Shown here: one piece after another, positions 16,916 to 25,978 of the stretch | Layout: every line of letters begins with the position of its first letter | Numbering within the stretch: the stretch's first letter is position 1 | Assembly (NCBI GenBank): GCA_016210745.1 | Contig: JACQTO010000083.1 | Coordinates: 1 to 59,286, forward strand | Direction of reading: 5' to 3' | DNA from: Betaproteobacteria bacterium | Lineage (GTDB): Bacteria; Pseudomonadota; Gammaproteobacteria; Burkholderiales; SG8-39 | Length of the DNA: 59,286 nucleotides | Notes under the pieces: generated by a model | Seen by the model: only the letters and a program-made list of their open reading frames with translations | Database searches by the model: none | Told to the model about the DNA's origin: nothing | Position numbers and translations under genes: made by a program

Positions 16916-17529
16916 GATTTTGCTCTCCTTGGTTATTGTTGAAGCTAGCCCGATCATACCCAAACCTCGCCAACCTGGTGAGGTCGGTAATCGCCGAATA
17001 GCTTCGACTGTGCCTGGCTGCAACTGCTTGAGTATGTGCGGCCCTATAACCGCATATGCGTATAATGTATATTATGTTAAATGATGTTTATGTCTGTAGA
17101 CTGCGCCGTTTGTGGCTTTCCTTTAGCGGCCTCCTTCCACCGAGTTTGCTCCCTTGACGTTCAGGCACCCTGGGCAGAGTCCGATCCAGACGCGATCTGG
17201 GTTTCAGAAGACAAGTTGTCACTTCTGCCAATGCGGACGCGCGCGTGCGGCTGGCACGCACCGCGTGCTCGAAGGCGCGTTGACGGGGCTGTTTTTCCGC
17301 ATAGGAGCACAGCCCATACTCGCCGACCAAGGGCCCTTGCCATCTTGGCGGCGGAACTTGAGCCTTCCTTCCGAAAGCATATGCGCATCCTGTTTGGCGA
17401 AGTACTCATGATCTGACTCAAAGTACATACCCATAAGTACGTATCGTTATTCCCTTTCGTTAAAACCTTATACGTGTTAGGCTTTTTGCGTAGTGCTTCG
17501 ACTTTATTAATTTTTGGGGATATACGTAA
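16916..17529. other. Long intergenic region with AT-rich patch and cold-shock leader
   Basis: No convincing gene in 614 bases. Open frames on both strands have no recognisable homology and no good ribosome sites. The patch around 17050-17080 is AT-rich, with the palindrome GCATATGC (17052-17059) and ATAAT/ATTAT arms (17062-17075). The last ~110 bases before 17530 are AT-rich and form the leader of the cold-shock gene, ending in a GGGGA ribosome site. Part of the region could be a decayed gene. Confidence 0.5.
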
Positions 17530-17733
17530 ATGGGGACCGGTACAGTAAAGTGGTTCAACGATGCGAAGGGTTTTGGTTTCATCACTCCTGATGGCGGCGG
17601 CGAAGATCTGTTTGCACACTTCTCGGCGATTCAAGGTTCTGGATTCAAGACGCTGAAGGAAGGACAGAAAGTGGAGTTCGACGTCACGCAGGGCCCAAAG
17701 GGCAAGCAGGCCTCGAACATCAAGCCAGCCTAG
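17530..17733 (+). CDS. cspA: Cold-shock protein, CspA family
   Basis: A 67-residue single cold-shock domain protein, an RNA chaperone that binds single-stranded nucleic acid. RNP1 is KGFGFI (residues 13-18) and RNP2 is the LFAHF variant (27-31). It starts [18 protein letters not shown], the standard form in Betaproteobacteria. The AT-rich upstream leader is typical of csp genes, in which it can fold in a temperature-dependent way; a specific thermosensor is not demonstrated. A strong terminator follows at 17753. Confidence 0.97.
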   Translation: MGTGTVKWFNDAKGFGFITPDGGGEDLFAHFSAIQGSGFKTLKEGQKVEFDVTQGPKGKQASNIKPA

Positions 17734-17752
17734 CACGCGCGAATTCGCTAAG

Positions 17753-17779
17753 AAGCCCGGAAAGTCCGGGCTTTTTTTT
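17753..17779 (+). terminator. Rho-independent terminator of the cold-shock gene
   Basis: Stem AAGCCCGGA / TCCGGGCTT with a three-base loop followed by a run of T residues, 20 bp after the csp stop. It also lies just downstream of the converging ankyrin gene (stop at 17792) and may end both transcripts. Confidence 0.93.
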
Positions 17780-17791
17780 CGCTGCCCGGTG

Positions 17792-18442
17792 TCACCGAGC
17801 GCCCGATTGGCGCAGAAATTCGGCGACCTCGCTGTTCTCCGCCTTCAGGGCCCAGTTAAGAGCCGTTGCACCGGCGTCGTTGTGCAAATTTGCATCTGCG
17901 GCGTTCGCCAGCAGCAGCTTCACCGTTTCCAAGTGTCCCTGGCGCGCCGCCATCATGATCGGCGTCGTGCCGTTGGCGGATCTGGCATCGATGTTCGCGC
18001 CCTTTTCCAACAAGAAGCGGCAAATGTCGCTGTGCCCGCCCCACGCGCAATAATGCATCGGAGTCCAACCTGAATGGTTGATTTCGCCGCCATAGGCCTG
18101 GAGCAGCTTGACGATTTCCAGATGCCCGCGTAGCGCGGCGAACATGATCGGGGTCTCGCCGAAGCCGTTACGAATGCGAACCTTGGCCCGCTGGTCAAGT
18201 AAGTGTTTGGACAGATCGAAATGGCCCTCGCGGGACGCAATCATCAACAAGGTGTTCCCACTCGAGTCGGCAGTGTCCACGTCCATGCCTCGGGTCAGAA
18301 ACGCCGTGACCACGTCGACCTGATTCATCCTTACGGCGGATATCAGCTCGTCCACCATCTCTTGGGCCGATACGCTGAAGCCCAAGAAACAATAAACAAC
18401 TATTACGCTTTTAATCAGTATATTACAATGTTTATTTGACAT
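17792..18442 (-). CDS. Secreted ankyrin-repeat protein
   Basis: A 216-residue protein with a signal peptide (KSVIVVYCFLGFSVSAQ) and about five ankyrin repeats, recognisable from GNTLLMIASREGHFDLSKHLL, GETPIMFAALRGHLEIVKLL, GWTPMHYCAWGGHSDICRFLL, GTTPIMMAARQGHLETVKLLL and a final ALNWALKAENSEVAEFL. Ankyrin repeats mediate protein binding; exported versions are thought to work in the periplasm. The upstream region is AT-rich compared with neighbours. It follows tatD by only 10 bp and may be the last gene of the mltG-tmk-holB-tatD group. Confidence 0.9.
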   Translation of the reverse strand: MSNKHCNILIKSVIVVYCFLGFSVSAQEMVDELISAVRMNQVDVVTAFLTRGMDVDTADSSGNTLLMIASREGHFDLSKHLLDQRAKVRIRNGFGETPIMFAALRGHLEIVKLLQAYGGEINHSGWTPMHYCAWGGHSDICRFLLEKGANIDARSANGTTPIMMAARQGHLETVKLLLANAADANLHNDAGATALNWALKAENSEVAEFLRQSGAR

Positions 18443-18452
18443 AATACATTAA

Positions 18453-19220
18453 CTATTTCAGCACTTGGAACAGGCGAAAAAAATTCCTGGTGGTAGCCGC
18501 TGCCACATCCTCGAGCGGTATCGCTCGCAGTCTCGCGATCTCCTCGGCAACGTATTTGACCAGCCCCGGTCGGTTTGTTTTCCCCCTGAACGGCACCGGG
18601 GCCAGATAGGGCGAGTCGGTTTCGATCAGCAGCCGATCGATAGGAATCACGCGGGCAATCTCCTTGAGTGCGCTCGCATTGCGGAAAGTGACGATTCCGG
18701 AAAACGAGATGAAAAAACCCATCGCCATCGCCGCCTCGGCTACTTCCATGGTTTCGGTAAAGCAGTGCATTACCCCGCCGACCTGATCGGCGCCCTCTTC
18801 CCGCATGATGCGAAGCGTATCGGTGGCAGCTTCGCGTGTATGGATGATGAGCGGTTTGGCGCACTGGCGCGCCGCCTGAATATGGGATCGAAAGCGATCC
18901 TGCTGCCATTCCAAGCTGCCGCTTTGCCGGAAATAGTCGAGTCCCGTCTCGCCGATCGCGACGATCCGCGGATGTCCGGCGATGCCCAGGACATCCGCGG
19001 CGCTTACAGGATCGCCTGCGTCATGGTCCGGGTGTACCCCTGCCGAGGCGTAGAAGTTCGGATAAGTCTCGGCAAGGTCCAATACCCTGGGGAATTCCTG
19101 GAGGCTAACGCTGACGCACAGCGCATGCGTGACCCCATTGGCGCTCATCTCCGCGCGAACGGCGTCCATTTGTCCCTCGAACTCGGGGAAGTCGAGATGA
19201 CAATGGGAATCGACGAACAT
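18453..19220 (-). CDS. tatD: TatD-family metal-dependent deoxyribonuclease
   Basis: TIM-barrel metal-dependent hydrolase of the TatD/YcfH family. Motifs: FVDSHCHLDFPEF with the HxH metal ligands, ASAGVHPDHDAG, AIGETGLDYFR, PLIIHTREA, MHCFTE, and LIETDSPYLAPVPFRGK. TatD proteins have DNase or proofreading-associated roles. The ATG at 19220 begins the family homology (255 residues); a TTG at 19283 would overlap holB. The order tmk-holB-tatD is common in Proteobacteria, often with a pilZ gene between holB and tatD that is missing here. Confidence 0.93.
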   Translation of the reverse strand: MFVDSHCHLDFPEFEGQMDAVRAEMSANGVTHALCVSVSLQEFPRVLDLAETYPNFYASAGVHPDHDAGDPVSAADVLGIAGHPRIVAIGETGLDYFRQSGSLEWQQDRFRSHIQAARQCAKPLIIHTREAATDTLRIMREEGADQVGGVMHCFTETMEVAEAAMAMGFFISFSGIVTFRNASALKEIARVIPIDRLLIETDSPYLAPVPFRGKTNRPGLVKYVAEEIARLRAIPLEDVAAATTRNFFRLFQVLK

Positions 19221-19269
19221 CGTCAGTGCGTCAGGTGCAGAGGCGCTCGGCAGGCTGTCAGGCACGATT

Positions 19270-20262
19270 TCATGTCGCAGCAATCAGATCGCGGTACTTG
19301 AACAACAGATCCTCGAAAAACAGTCGCGTGTTCAGCGGATGCTGCGACAGAGCGCGAGCGCTCATCAAGACTCTCAGGAATCCTGCCAAAGCGGTCGGTT
19401 CCGGGCCCGCCGCCAGTCTCTCCAACGTCCCGGTCTCCTCCACATGGTATCGAATCTTCCCGGACAGGCGCGCGCTGAGCAAATCGTAAACCCAGCGCTG
19501 CAGCCAACCCACTGCCTCCGCAGGCTCCACCCGCAGACAGTGCTCGCAGGCCGAAACCACATCGAAACGCGCGTCGCGCAATTGCTCGATCAGACGGCGC
19601 CGATGCGCATCGGATTCCGCCATGCGTGCTGCCGTCAGCGGGGCCCCGCCCGCGAGCGCCAAGAGCGTCTCGGCATCGGCAACGCCCTGCTGCTCCAGCC
19701 AGCCCGATGCAGCCGGCCGATCCGGAAACGGCAGAGGAATCGCGCGGCACCTGCTGCGGATGGTGGCCAAGAGCCTGTGCGGCCGGCTCGTCGCGAGCAG
19801 GAAGACCGTTCCCGGCGGCGGCTCTTCAAGGCTTTTCAGCAAGGCGTTTTGCGTGGCCGCATTCATCGTGTCTGCAGGATGCAGCAGGATTACGCGGCGC
19901 CCGGCACGGTGGGTACCGACCGCAAGGAAATCCTGCAATTCCCGCACTTGCTCGATCCGGATCTGGGCGCTTTTCTTTTCCTTCTTCGGCGCCGCAGCCT
20001 CGTCATCGGTTTCCGGTGCCATGCTCTCAGGCTGAATCAGGCGAAAGTCAGGATGATTGCCCAGAGCGAACCAGTTGCATGCGACGCAACACCCACAGGC
20101 CAGGCCTTCTTTGGTCGGATTCTCACAGAGCAACTGCTGGCTGAAGGCGGAAGCGAACTCGACTTGTCCGACGCCTTCGCGTCCGTGAACCAACAAGGCC
20201 TGCGCGAGGCGACCGTGCTGTCTCGCAAGCTCTGTTAGCGTGTTTATATGCCATGAAAGCAT
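19270..20262 (-). CDS. holB: DNA polymerase III delta' subunit
   Basis: Clamp-loader delta' subunit, a AAA+ protein that acts with DnaX and delta. The zinc-binding cysteines Cys46, Cys56, Cys59 and Cys62 are present. The P-loop is degenerate (HGREGVGQ, Lys replaced by Gln at 33), as expected for a non-ATP-binding subunit. The sensor SRC motif appears in TIRSRCRAIPL. The length of 330 residues is typical. It starts just 1 bp after the tmk stop. Confidence 0.95.
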   Translation of the reverse strand: MLSWHINTLTELARQHGRLAQALLVHGREGVGQVEFASAFSQQLLCENPTKEGLACGCCVACNWFALGNHPDFRLIQPESMAPETDDEAAAPKKEKKSAQIRIEQVRELQDFLAVGTHRAGRRVILLHPADTMNAATQNALLKSLEEPPPGTVFLLATSRPHRLLATIRSRCRAIPLPFPDRPAASGWLEQQGVADAETLLALAGGAPLTAARMAESDAHRRRLIEQLRDARFDVVSACEHCLRVEPAEAVGWLQRWVYDLLSARLSGKIRYHVEETGTLERLAAGPEPTALAGFLRVLMSARALSQHPLNTRLFFEDLLFKYRDLIAAT

Positions 20263-20263
20263 A

Positions 20264-20905
20264 TTAAATACAAATACGTTTTATAATTATATCAAGTGAT
20301 GCTTTAACTTCGGCCGGTGACGGGCTGGCGTCGATTACCTGCATTCTCACCGGGTCGTTGCCGGCTCGATCGAGGTAAGCTGCCCGTACTCGGCCAAAAA
20401 ACCCGGCGTTTTCCCGTTCGAACCGGTCCAGCGCCCCATCGGTTGCTGCCAGCCGTTGGCGGGCCACCTCGATCGGCAAATCGAAATAGAGCGTCAGGTC
20501 AGGCTGAAATCCTTCCTGGACCCATTGTTCGAGCAGTTCGAGTTTGTCGCGCGCGAGCCCCCTGCCCCCGCCCTGATAGGCGAAGGTCGCGTCGGTAAAG
20601 CGGTCGGAAATGACCCAGCGGCCGGCCGCCAATGCCGGCAGAATCACCTGGGCCATGTGCTCCAGGCGCGCGGCGAACATCAGCATGGTTTCGGTCTCGA
20701 TTTGCATCGATTGGGTCAGCAACAGTTCCCGCAATTTTTCGCCCAGCGGCGTCCCGCCCGGTTCGCGGGTCACCACCACCTTGTGGCCGTAGGCGCGGAC
20801 GCGGTCAGCCAACCAAGACAGGTGGGTGCTCTTGCCGGCGCCGTCGATGCCCTCCAGGGTAATGAATTTTCCTCGTGGCTCGGTCTTCCCCATGCCCGTC
20901 GTCAT
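20264..20905 (-). CDS. tmk: Thymidylate kinase
   Basis: Phosphorylates dTMP to dTDP, an essential step in dTTP synthesis. The P-loop is [10 protein letters not shown] (residues 18-27), the DR motif is [19 protein letters not shown], and the LID region follows at [14 protein letters not shown]. Length 213 is normal. Its ATG at 20905 overlaps the mltG stop by 4 bp (ATGA), indicating translational coupling, and this decides the start over an internal ATG. Confidence 0.96.
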   Translation of the reverse strand: MTTGMGKTEPRGKFITLEGIDGAGKSTHLSWLADRVRAYGHKVVVTREPGGTPLGEKLRELLLTQSMQIETETMLMFAARLEHMAQVILPALAAGRWVISDRFTDATFAYQGGGRGLARDKLELLEQWVQEGFQPDLTLYFDLPIEVARQRLAATDGALDRFERENAGFFGRVRAAYLDRAGNDPVRMQVIDASPSPAEVKASLDIIIKRICI

Positions 20906-21909
20906 GGCCGCGTCGCTCCAGGCTTCTGGTAGCGGGCAACGGCGCGGTTGTGCTCCTCCAGCGTGCGCGAAAAGACGCTCGAGCCGTCCCCCCGTGCGAC
21001 GAAGTACATCGCTCCGGTAACCGCCGGATTTACCGCCGCCAGAAGCGACGCTTGCCCCGGCATGGCAATCGGGCTAGGCGGCAGCCCGGCTCGGGTATAA
21101 GTGTTATAGGTAGTGTCTGTCATAAGATCGCGTTTGCGAAGATTGCCATTGAATTTATCGCCCATGCCATAGATGACGCTCGGGTCGGTCTGCAGGTTCA
21201 TTCCGCTGCGCAAGCGGTTGATGAACACGCCCGCGACCAGCGCCCGATCGCTTGCCAGACCGGTTTCCTTTTCGACGATCGAGGCAAGTATCAGCGCTTC
21301 ATAAGCATTGGCTAGCGGCAAGTCGGCGGCGCGCTGATTCCAGGCCGATTGTAGCCGCTTGTTCATTTCCCGATGGGCCCGCTTCAGTATCGCGAAGTCG
21401 CTCTCGCCTTTGCCGAACAAATAGGTATCGGGAAAAAACAAGCCCTCAGGCGGTCTGTCGCGAACACCGAGTTCCTCCATGATCCGGTCATCGCTCAAGG
21501 CTGCCGTGTCATGCTTGAGTTCGCTGTGTGCGTCGAGCGCCGCGCGCATCTGGCGGAAAGTCCAGCCCTCCACGAAAACGATCTCGACCTGCGTAAAATC
21601 GCCCAGCGTTATCTTGCGCATCAAGTTCCAGGGCGTGACGCCCGCGCGCACCTGATAGCCGCCGGCCTTGATCTTCGTATCGCCCACGAAAAACCGCACC
21701 AGCAGGTTAAAGGGCCATGCGGGCATGTCCAGCCCTGCTTCGATCATCTGCCGGGTCGCACTCTTCAAACTGCTGCCAGGCTTGATGGAAAAATCAACCG
21801 CAGCCGCCGGCAATGCGACCGGACTGAGCGCGAACCATCCCAGCCAGGCGGTAACCAGCATCAGCGCCGTGAGCGAGTAAATCAAAACGCGGCGCAACTT
21901 CGCTTGCAT
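20902..21909 (-). CDS. mltG: Endolytic murein transglycosylase MltG (YceG)
   Basis: Inner-membrane lytic transglycosylase that cleaves nascent glycan strands. A single N-terminal transmembrane helix ([21 protein letters not shown]) is followed by a LysM-like region and the YceG catalytic domain, with the key Glu in [10 protein letters not shown] and the block [14 protein letters not shown]. The ATG at 21909 yields 335 residues, the family norm; longer upstream frames would overlap ygfZ. mltG-tmk-holB-tatD is a common conserved order. Confidence 0.94.
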   Translation of the reverse strand: MQAKLRRVLIYSLTALMLVTAWLGWFALSPVALPAAAVDFSIKPGSSLKSATRQMIEAGLDMPAWPFNLLVRFFVGDTKIKAGGYQVRAGVTPWNLMRKITLGDFTQVEIVFVEGWTFRQMRAALDAHSELKHDTAALSDDRIMEELGVRDRPPEGLFFPDTYLFGKGESDFAILKRAHREMNKRLQSAWNQRAADLPLANAYEALILASIVEKETGLASDRALVAGVFINRLRSGMNLQTDPSVIYGMGDKFNGNLRKRDLMTDTTYNTYTRAGLPPSPIAMPGQASLLAAVNPAVTGAMYFVARGDGSSVFSRTLEEHNRAVARYQKPGATRP

Positions 21910-22004
21910 TCGGCTTCGCAATTCAGGTCCAGAGGGTTTGAAACTCGGGGCGATATAATAAGCTTGTCGAACAATTTCGACTCGAATATTGCGGGCGCCA
22001 GTGC

Positions 22005-23039
22005 ATGAATCCCGATTGGCAGAAAGCGCTTGAAGGCTCCGGCGCGAGCATAGAAAGCGGAATCGCAGTGAATTTCGGCGATGCCGCGGCCGAGCTGCGG
22101 GCCGCCGATTCGGGCAGCGTGCTCGCTGACGCTTCGCATCTGGCGGTGCTCGATTTTTCGGGGGAGGACAGCACAAGCTTCCTGCAGGGCCAGCTCACGT
22201 GCGATGTGAATACCCTCGCGATTGGATCGAGCGCCTACGGCGGTTACTGCTCGGCCGCCGGCAGACTGCTCGCCGACTTCCTGCTCTGGCACACACCATC
22301 GGAATACCGCATGGTGCTTGCACGCAGCATTGCCGGAACCACGCGAAAGCGCCTGGCGCAATTCGTTTTGCGCGCCAAGGTGAACATCTTGGATCGGTCC
22401 GACGAACTGGTCGTGCTGGGGGCGGCAGGCCATGAAGCCGGTGCGGTGCTAGGCGCTGTCTTCGGCGATATCCCGCGCCAAGATCATCGGGTTCTACAGG
22501 ATGAATTCGGCGGCAGCCTGATCGCCCTTCCGGCAGCGCGCTTTCTGATCGTGGCGGCCCCGACAGACGCTCTCAGGATTCAAGCCGGGCTGACCGGAGC
22601 GCTGCGGCCGGTGGGGGCGCCCTGCTGGGAATGGCTCGATATACGCAACGGTTTTCCGTGGATTGCCGAGCGCACGCAAGACCAATTCGTGCCGCAAATG
22701 GCAAATCTCGAACTCCTCGGTGGTGTAAGTTTCCAAAAGGGTTGCTACCCGGGCCAGGAGATCGTTGCGCGCACGCAATACCGCGGCAAGCTGAAGCGCA
22801 GAATGTTTCTCGCCAATGTGGAGGCTCAGGTGGGCCCGGTGGCAGGCGACGAATTGTTCAGCGACGATCTGCCCGGCCAGACTTGCGGCATGGTGGTCAA
22901 CGCGCAGCGGTCCCCCTCGGGTGGTTACGATCTATTGGCGGTGGTGCCGCTGGAGAGCCGCGCGAGTTCGATCCTGCATCTGAAATCCACCGACGGCCCG
23001 GTGCTCCGTTTCCTCGAATTGCCCTACCAGGTGGCCTGA
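22005..23039 (+). CDS. ygfZ: Folate-binding YgfZ protein
   Basis: Tetrahydrofolate-dependent protein of the GcvT fold that helps assemble or repair Fe-S clusters in a subset of enzymes, including MiaB. The signature KGCYPGQE is at residues 245-252 with the strictly conserved Cys247. Other blocks: FLQGQLTCDV and SAAGRLLADF. 344 residues. It is divergent from mltG, sharing a ~95-bp intergenic region that must carry both promoters. Confidence 0.95.
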   Translation: MNPDWQKALEGSGASIESGIAVNFGDAAAELRAADSGSVLADASHLAVLDFSGEDSTSFLQGQLTCDVNTLAIGSSAYGGYCSAAGRLLADFLLWHTPSEYRMVLARSIAGTTRKRLAQFVLRAKVNILDRSDELVVLGAAGHEAGAVLGAVFGDIPRQDHRVLQDEFGGSLIALPAARFLIVAAPTDALRIQAGLTGALRPVGAPCWEWLDIRNGFPWIAERTQDQFVPQMANLELLGGVSFQKGCYPGQEIVARTQYRGKLKRRMFLANVEAQVGPVAGDELFSDDLPGQTCGMVVNAQRSPSGGYDLLAVVPLESRASSILHLKSTDGPVLRFLELPYQVA

Positions 23040-23053
23040 AGCGCCCGACGTGC

Positions 23054-23821
23054 ATGTGCCTGATTCTATTCGCCTGGCGCGCCCATGCGCGGCATGATCT
23101 CATCGTCGCGGCGAACCGCGACGAGTTCTACGAGCGACCCGCAAGCGCCGCCGGATTCTGGCCGGATCAACCGCAGCTGCTCGCCGGCAGGGATCTTTCT
23201 GCCCAGGGTACATGGATGGGAGTAACGCGCGGCGGACGCTTCGCCGCAATCACCAATTTCCGCAACCCCGCCGAGCGCAATCCGGCAGCGCCCTCGCGCG
23301 GCCACCTTGTAAGCTCGTTCCTGATCGATGAGCGTGAACCCGCTGTCTGGCTCGAGGCGATTGCACCGCAGGCGCAGGTGTACAACGGCTTCTCCTTGCT
23401 CGTCGGAAACCGGCGGTCGCTGTGCTTCTTTTCCAATCGCAACGGTGCGATTACGACGCTTGAGCCGGGGATTCACGGTCTTTCCAATCACTTGCTCGAC
23501 ACACCCTGGCCCAAGGTCGAGAAAGGGAAAGCGCAGCTCGCGAAACTGATCCAGAAGCCCTTCGATGCCCAGGCATACTTGAACTTGCTCGCCGACCGCG
23601 AGCCGGCAAGCGAGCCCCAATTGCCCGATACCGGGGTCGGCCCGGAACTGGAGCGCAGGCTCTCGTCCATCCGCATCGCCGGTGACGGCTATGGAACCCG
23701 CTGCTCGAGCGTGCTCAGGATAAGCACCGACGCAAGCGTCGAATTCTGGGAGCGAAGTTACGCTTCCGACGCAAGCACCACCGGGACGGTGAATTATGAG
23801 TTCATGCTCGCAGGCGGATAG
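23054..23821 (+). CDS. NRDE-family (TANGO2-like) protein
   Basis: A 255-residue protein starting MCLILFAWRAH and carrying the eponymous ANRDEFYERP motif, then LLAGRDLSAQGTWMGVTRGGRFAAITNFR and, near the end, GTRCSSVL. The family (DUF833, NRDE) is related to Ntn hydrolases with a conserved Cys2 and includes eukaryotic TANGO2; the biochemical role is unsettled, with heme handling proposed. It starts 14 bp after ygfZ, probably in the same transcript. Confidence 0.93.
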   Translation: MCLILFAWRAHARHDLIVAANRDEFYERPASAAGFWPDQPQLLAGRDLSAQGTWMGVTRGGRFAAITNFRNPAERNPAAPSRGHLVSSFLIDEREPAVWLEAIAPQAQVYNGFSLLVGNRRSLCFFSNRNGAITTLEPGIHGLSNHLLDTPWPKVEKGKAQLAKLIQKPFDAQAYLNLLADREPASEPQLPDTGVGPELERRLSSIRIAGDGYGTRCSSVLRISTDASVEFWERSYASDASTTGTVNYEFMLAGG

Positions 23822-23867
23822 ACGCATGAGACGGGGCCTATAATCCCGCCCGGATCGGATTCAATCA

Positions 23868-25832
23868 ATGCAAAACCTCTGGAACGACGACGAAGCGAAA
23901 ACGCATTGCGGCGAGCTCGAGCAGCGCGTCTACACCTCGCGGCTGCTGGGGCGCGACAAATCGCTGGTGCTGCACAGCGGGGGCAACACTTCGGTAAAGA
24001 TGCGCGAGACGAACCTGTTCGGCGAAGAAGAAACTGTCCTCCACGTCAAGGGCAGCGGCTGGGATCTGTCGAGCATCGAGGCGCATGGATTCGCGCCGCT
24101 GCGCCTGGATGCGCTGCTGCGGCTTGCCGCCCTGCCCGCCTTGCCGGACGCGCAGATGCTCAACCAGTTTGCAGCGAACCTCGTCGATATCGCCGCACCG
24201 AGACCTTCCCTGGAGACGCTCCTCCACGCCTGTCTGCCGGCGACATTCGTCGATCACACCCACGCCGATGCCGTGCTTGCCATCAACGACACGGCGGATG
24301 GAGAGACTCGGATTCGAAATCTTTACGGCGAGCGCTGTGTTGTCATCCCCTACCTGAAGCCTGGCTTCGATCTGGCCAAGTTTTTTGCAGCCGAGTTCCC
24401 CAAGCAGAAAAGCAAGAAAACCATCGGCGTGGTGCTGCTCAATCACGGCATCGTATCCTTCGGCGAATCGGCTCGAGAGTCCTACGAGCGCATGATCGAG
24501 CTCGTTACGCGCGCCGAAGACTATCTGGCGCAACAGAAGGCATGGAAGGTCGATGCGGCGGCGGGAGAAACTGATGCGGCGGACCCGCAGGCGCAGGCGC
24601 AACTGCGCGCGCAAATCTCGAGCGCGGCCGGCGCACCGATGATCGTCACGACTTGCACCAACGCGAGGACGCTTGGCTTTGCGCGCCATCCGGCTATCGC
24701 GCGCATTTCGCAGCAGGGACCGATCACACCCGACCACGTCATCCGCACCAAGCGCACGCCGATGCTCGGCATCGACGTCGCCCGCTACGCCGAGGAGTAC
24801 CGGCGCTATTTCGAGTCTCATGCTCCGCTGGCCGGCGAGCGCATGCGAATGCTCGATCCCGCGCCGCGCGTGGTGCTCGAGGCCTCGTTCGGGCTGGCCG
24901 CGGCCGGAAGAACCGCCGCGGAAGCCGCTATCGCTGCCGAGATCTACGAGCACACCATCGACACCATCCTGCGCGCGGAGGCACTTGGCGGCTACCGCGC
25001 TCTTCGGGAGAAAGACATCTTCGAAGTCGAGTACTGGGGGCCGGAACAGGCCAAGCTGGCAATGGAAGGCAAGCCCTTCACCGGCGAGGTTGCGCTTGTC
25101 ACGGGAGCCGCCTCGGGCATCGGCAAGGCCGCGGTGACGTCGTTTCTCGCGCGCGGCGCCGCTGTCGTGGGCTTCGACCTCAACCCGGGCGTCGAATCGA
25201 TGCACTCACGGCCGGATTTTCTGGGGTTTCGCTGCGACGTAACGGACGAAAAAGCCCTCGCCGAGGGAATCGGACAAGCGCTCTCGCACTACGGCGGTCT
25301 GGACATGGTGGTGTTGAACGCGGGAATTTTTTCGGCAAGCCGCAAAATCGCCGAACTCGCAAGCGAGGAATGGCGCAGAGTCATGGCCGTGAATCTCGAC
25401 GCCAATTTTTCGCTGCTGCGCGCCTGCTATCCGTACCTGAAGCTGGCACCGCGCGGCGGACGAATAGCGGTCATCGGTTCCAAGAACGTTCCTGCGCCCG
25501 GACCCGGCGCGGCGGCGTATTCGGCCTCGAAGGCCGCGCTAAACCAACTCGCGCGGGTGGTCGCGCTCGAATGGGGCCAGGACGGAATCCGCATCAATAG
25601 CCTGCATCCGAACGCGGTTTTCGATACCGGACTTTGGACCGAGGACGTGCTGGAACAGCGGGCAAAGCATTACGGCATGAGCGTCGAGCGCTACAAGACC
25701 AACAACGTGCTGCGCGTCGAGGTTACCAGTCGCGATGTCGCCGAATTAGCCGCCGAAATGTGCGGGCCGCTGTTCGCCAAGACCACCGGCGCCCAAGTGC
25801 CGGTGGACGGAGGCAATGAACGTGTCATCTGA
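23868..25832 (+). CDS. Bifunctional class II aldolase / short-chain dehydrogenase
   Basis: A 654-residue fusion. The N-terminal half is a class II (zinc) aldolase of the AraD/FucA type: GGNTSVKM phosphate loop, HTHAD metal ligands and VLLNHGIV. The C-terminal ~230 residues are a Rossmann SDR: LVTGAASGIGKAA for NAD(P), VVLNAGIF, and catalytic YSASK. The family includes Bacillus YuxG and RhaD-RhaA-type fusions acting on 1-phospho-ketoses, making DHAP plus an aldehyde that the SDR can reduce or oxidise. Next to mtnA, a methylthioribulose- or 5-deoxyribulose-1-phosphate substrate is plausible. A rhamnulose-phosphate role is the alternative; no other rhamnose gene is present. Confidence 0.9.
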   Translation: MQNLWNDDEAKTHCGELEQRVYTSRLLGRDKSLVLHSGGNTSVKMRETNLFGEEETVLHVKGSGWDLSSIEAHGFAPLRLDALLRLAALPALPDAQMLNQFAANLVDIAAPRPSLETLLHACLPATFVDHTHADAVLAINDTADGETRIRNLYGERCVVIPYLKPGFDLAKFFAAEFPKQKSKKTIGVVLLNHGIVSFGESARESYERMIELVTRAEDYLAQQKAWKVDAAAGETDAADPQAQAQLRAQISSAAGAPMIVTTCTNARTLGFARHPAIARISQQGPITPDHVIRTKRTPMLGIDVARYAEEYRRYFESHAPLAGERMRMLDPAPRVVLEASFGLAAAGRTAAEAAIAAEIYEHTIDTILRAEALGGYRALREKDIFEVEYWGPEQAKLAMEGKPFTGEVALVTGAASGIGKAAVTSFLARGAAVVGFDLNPGVESMHSRPDFLGFRCDVTDEKALAEGIGQALSHYGGLDMVVLNAGIFSASRKIAELASEEWRRVMAVNLDANFSLLRACYPYLKLAPRGGRIAVIGSKNVPAPGPGAAAYSASKAALNQLARVVALEWGQDGIRINSLHPNAVFDTGLWTEDVLEQRAKHYGMSVERYKTNNVLRVEVTSRDVAELAAEMCGPLFAKTTGAQVPVDGGNERVI

Positions 25833-25870
25833 ATCCGGCCCACGCAACACGTCACCCCTGCTCACCCCGC

Positions 25871-25941
25871 CGTCACCCCCGCGAAGGCGGGGGTCCAGTG
25901 CGATTCACGAGCACTGGATTCCCGCTTCCGCGGGAATGACG
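25871..25941. repeat. REP/BIME-like palindromic repeat between aldolase fusion and mtnA
   Basis: An imperfect inverted repeat with outer arms CGTCACCCCCGC and GCGGGAATGACG, and inner CCAGTGC/GCACTGG arms around the sequence GATTCACGA. Each arm also has its own small hairpin (CCCCCGCGAAGGCGGGGG and CCCGCTTCCGCGGG). This class of repeat is widespread in Betaproteobacteria. It fills most of the gap between two functionally linked genes and may modulate read-through or mRNA decay. Confidence 0.85.
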
Positions 25942-25978
25942 ATCCAATCTGCCTGCGTGCAAATCACATTCTCAAGCT

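Noticed and set aside
17081-17416. A possible small protein (MSVDCAVCGFPLAAS...) upstream of csp
   Set aside because: No ribosome site or homology; antisense frames in the same place are equally plausible, so no gene is called.
23865-25205. A 446-codon frame antisense to the aldolase fusion
   Set aside because: Arg/Gly-rich composition, no motifs, and fully opposite a gene with intact aldolase and SDR motifs.
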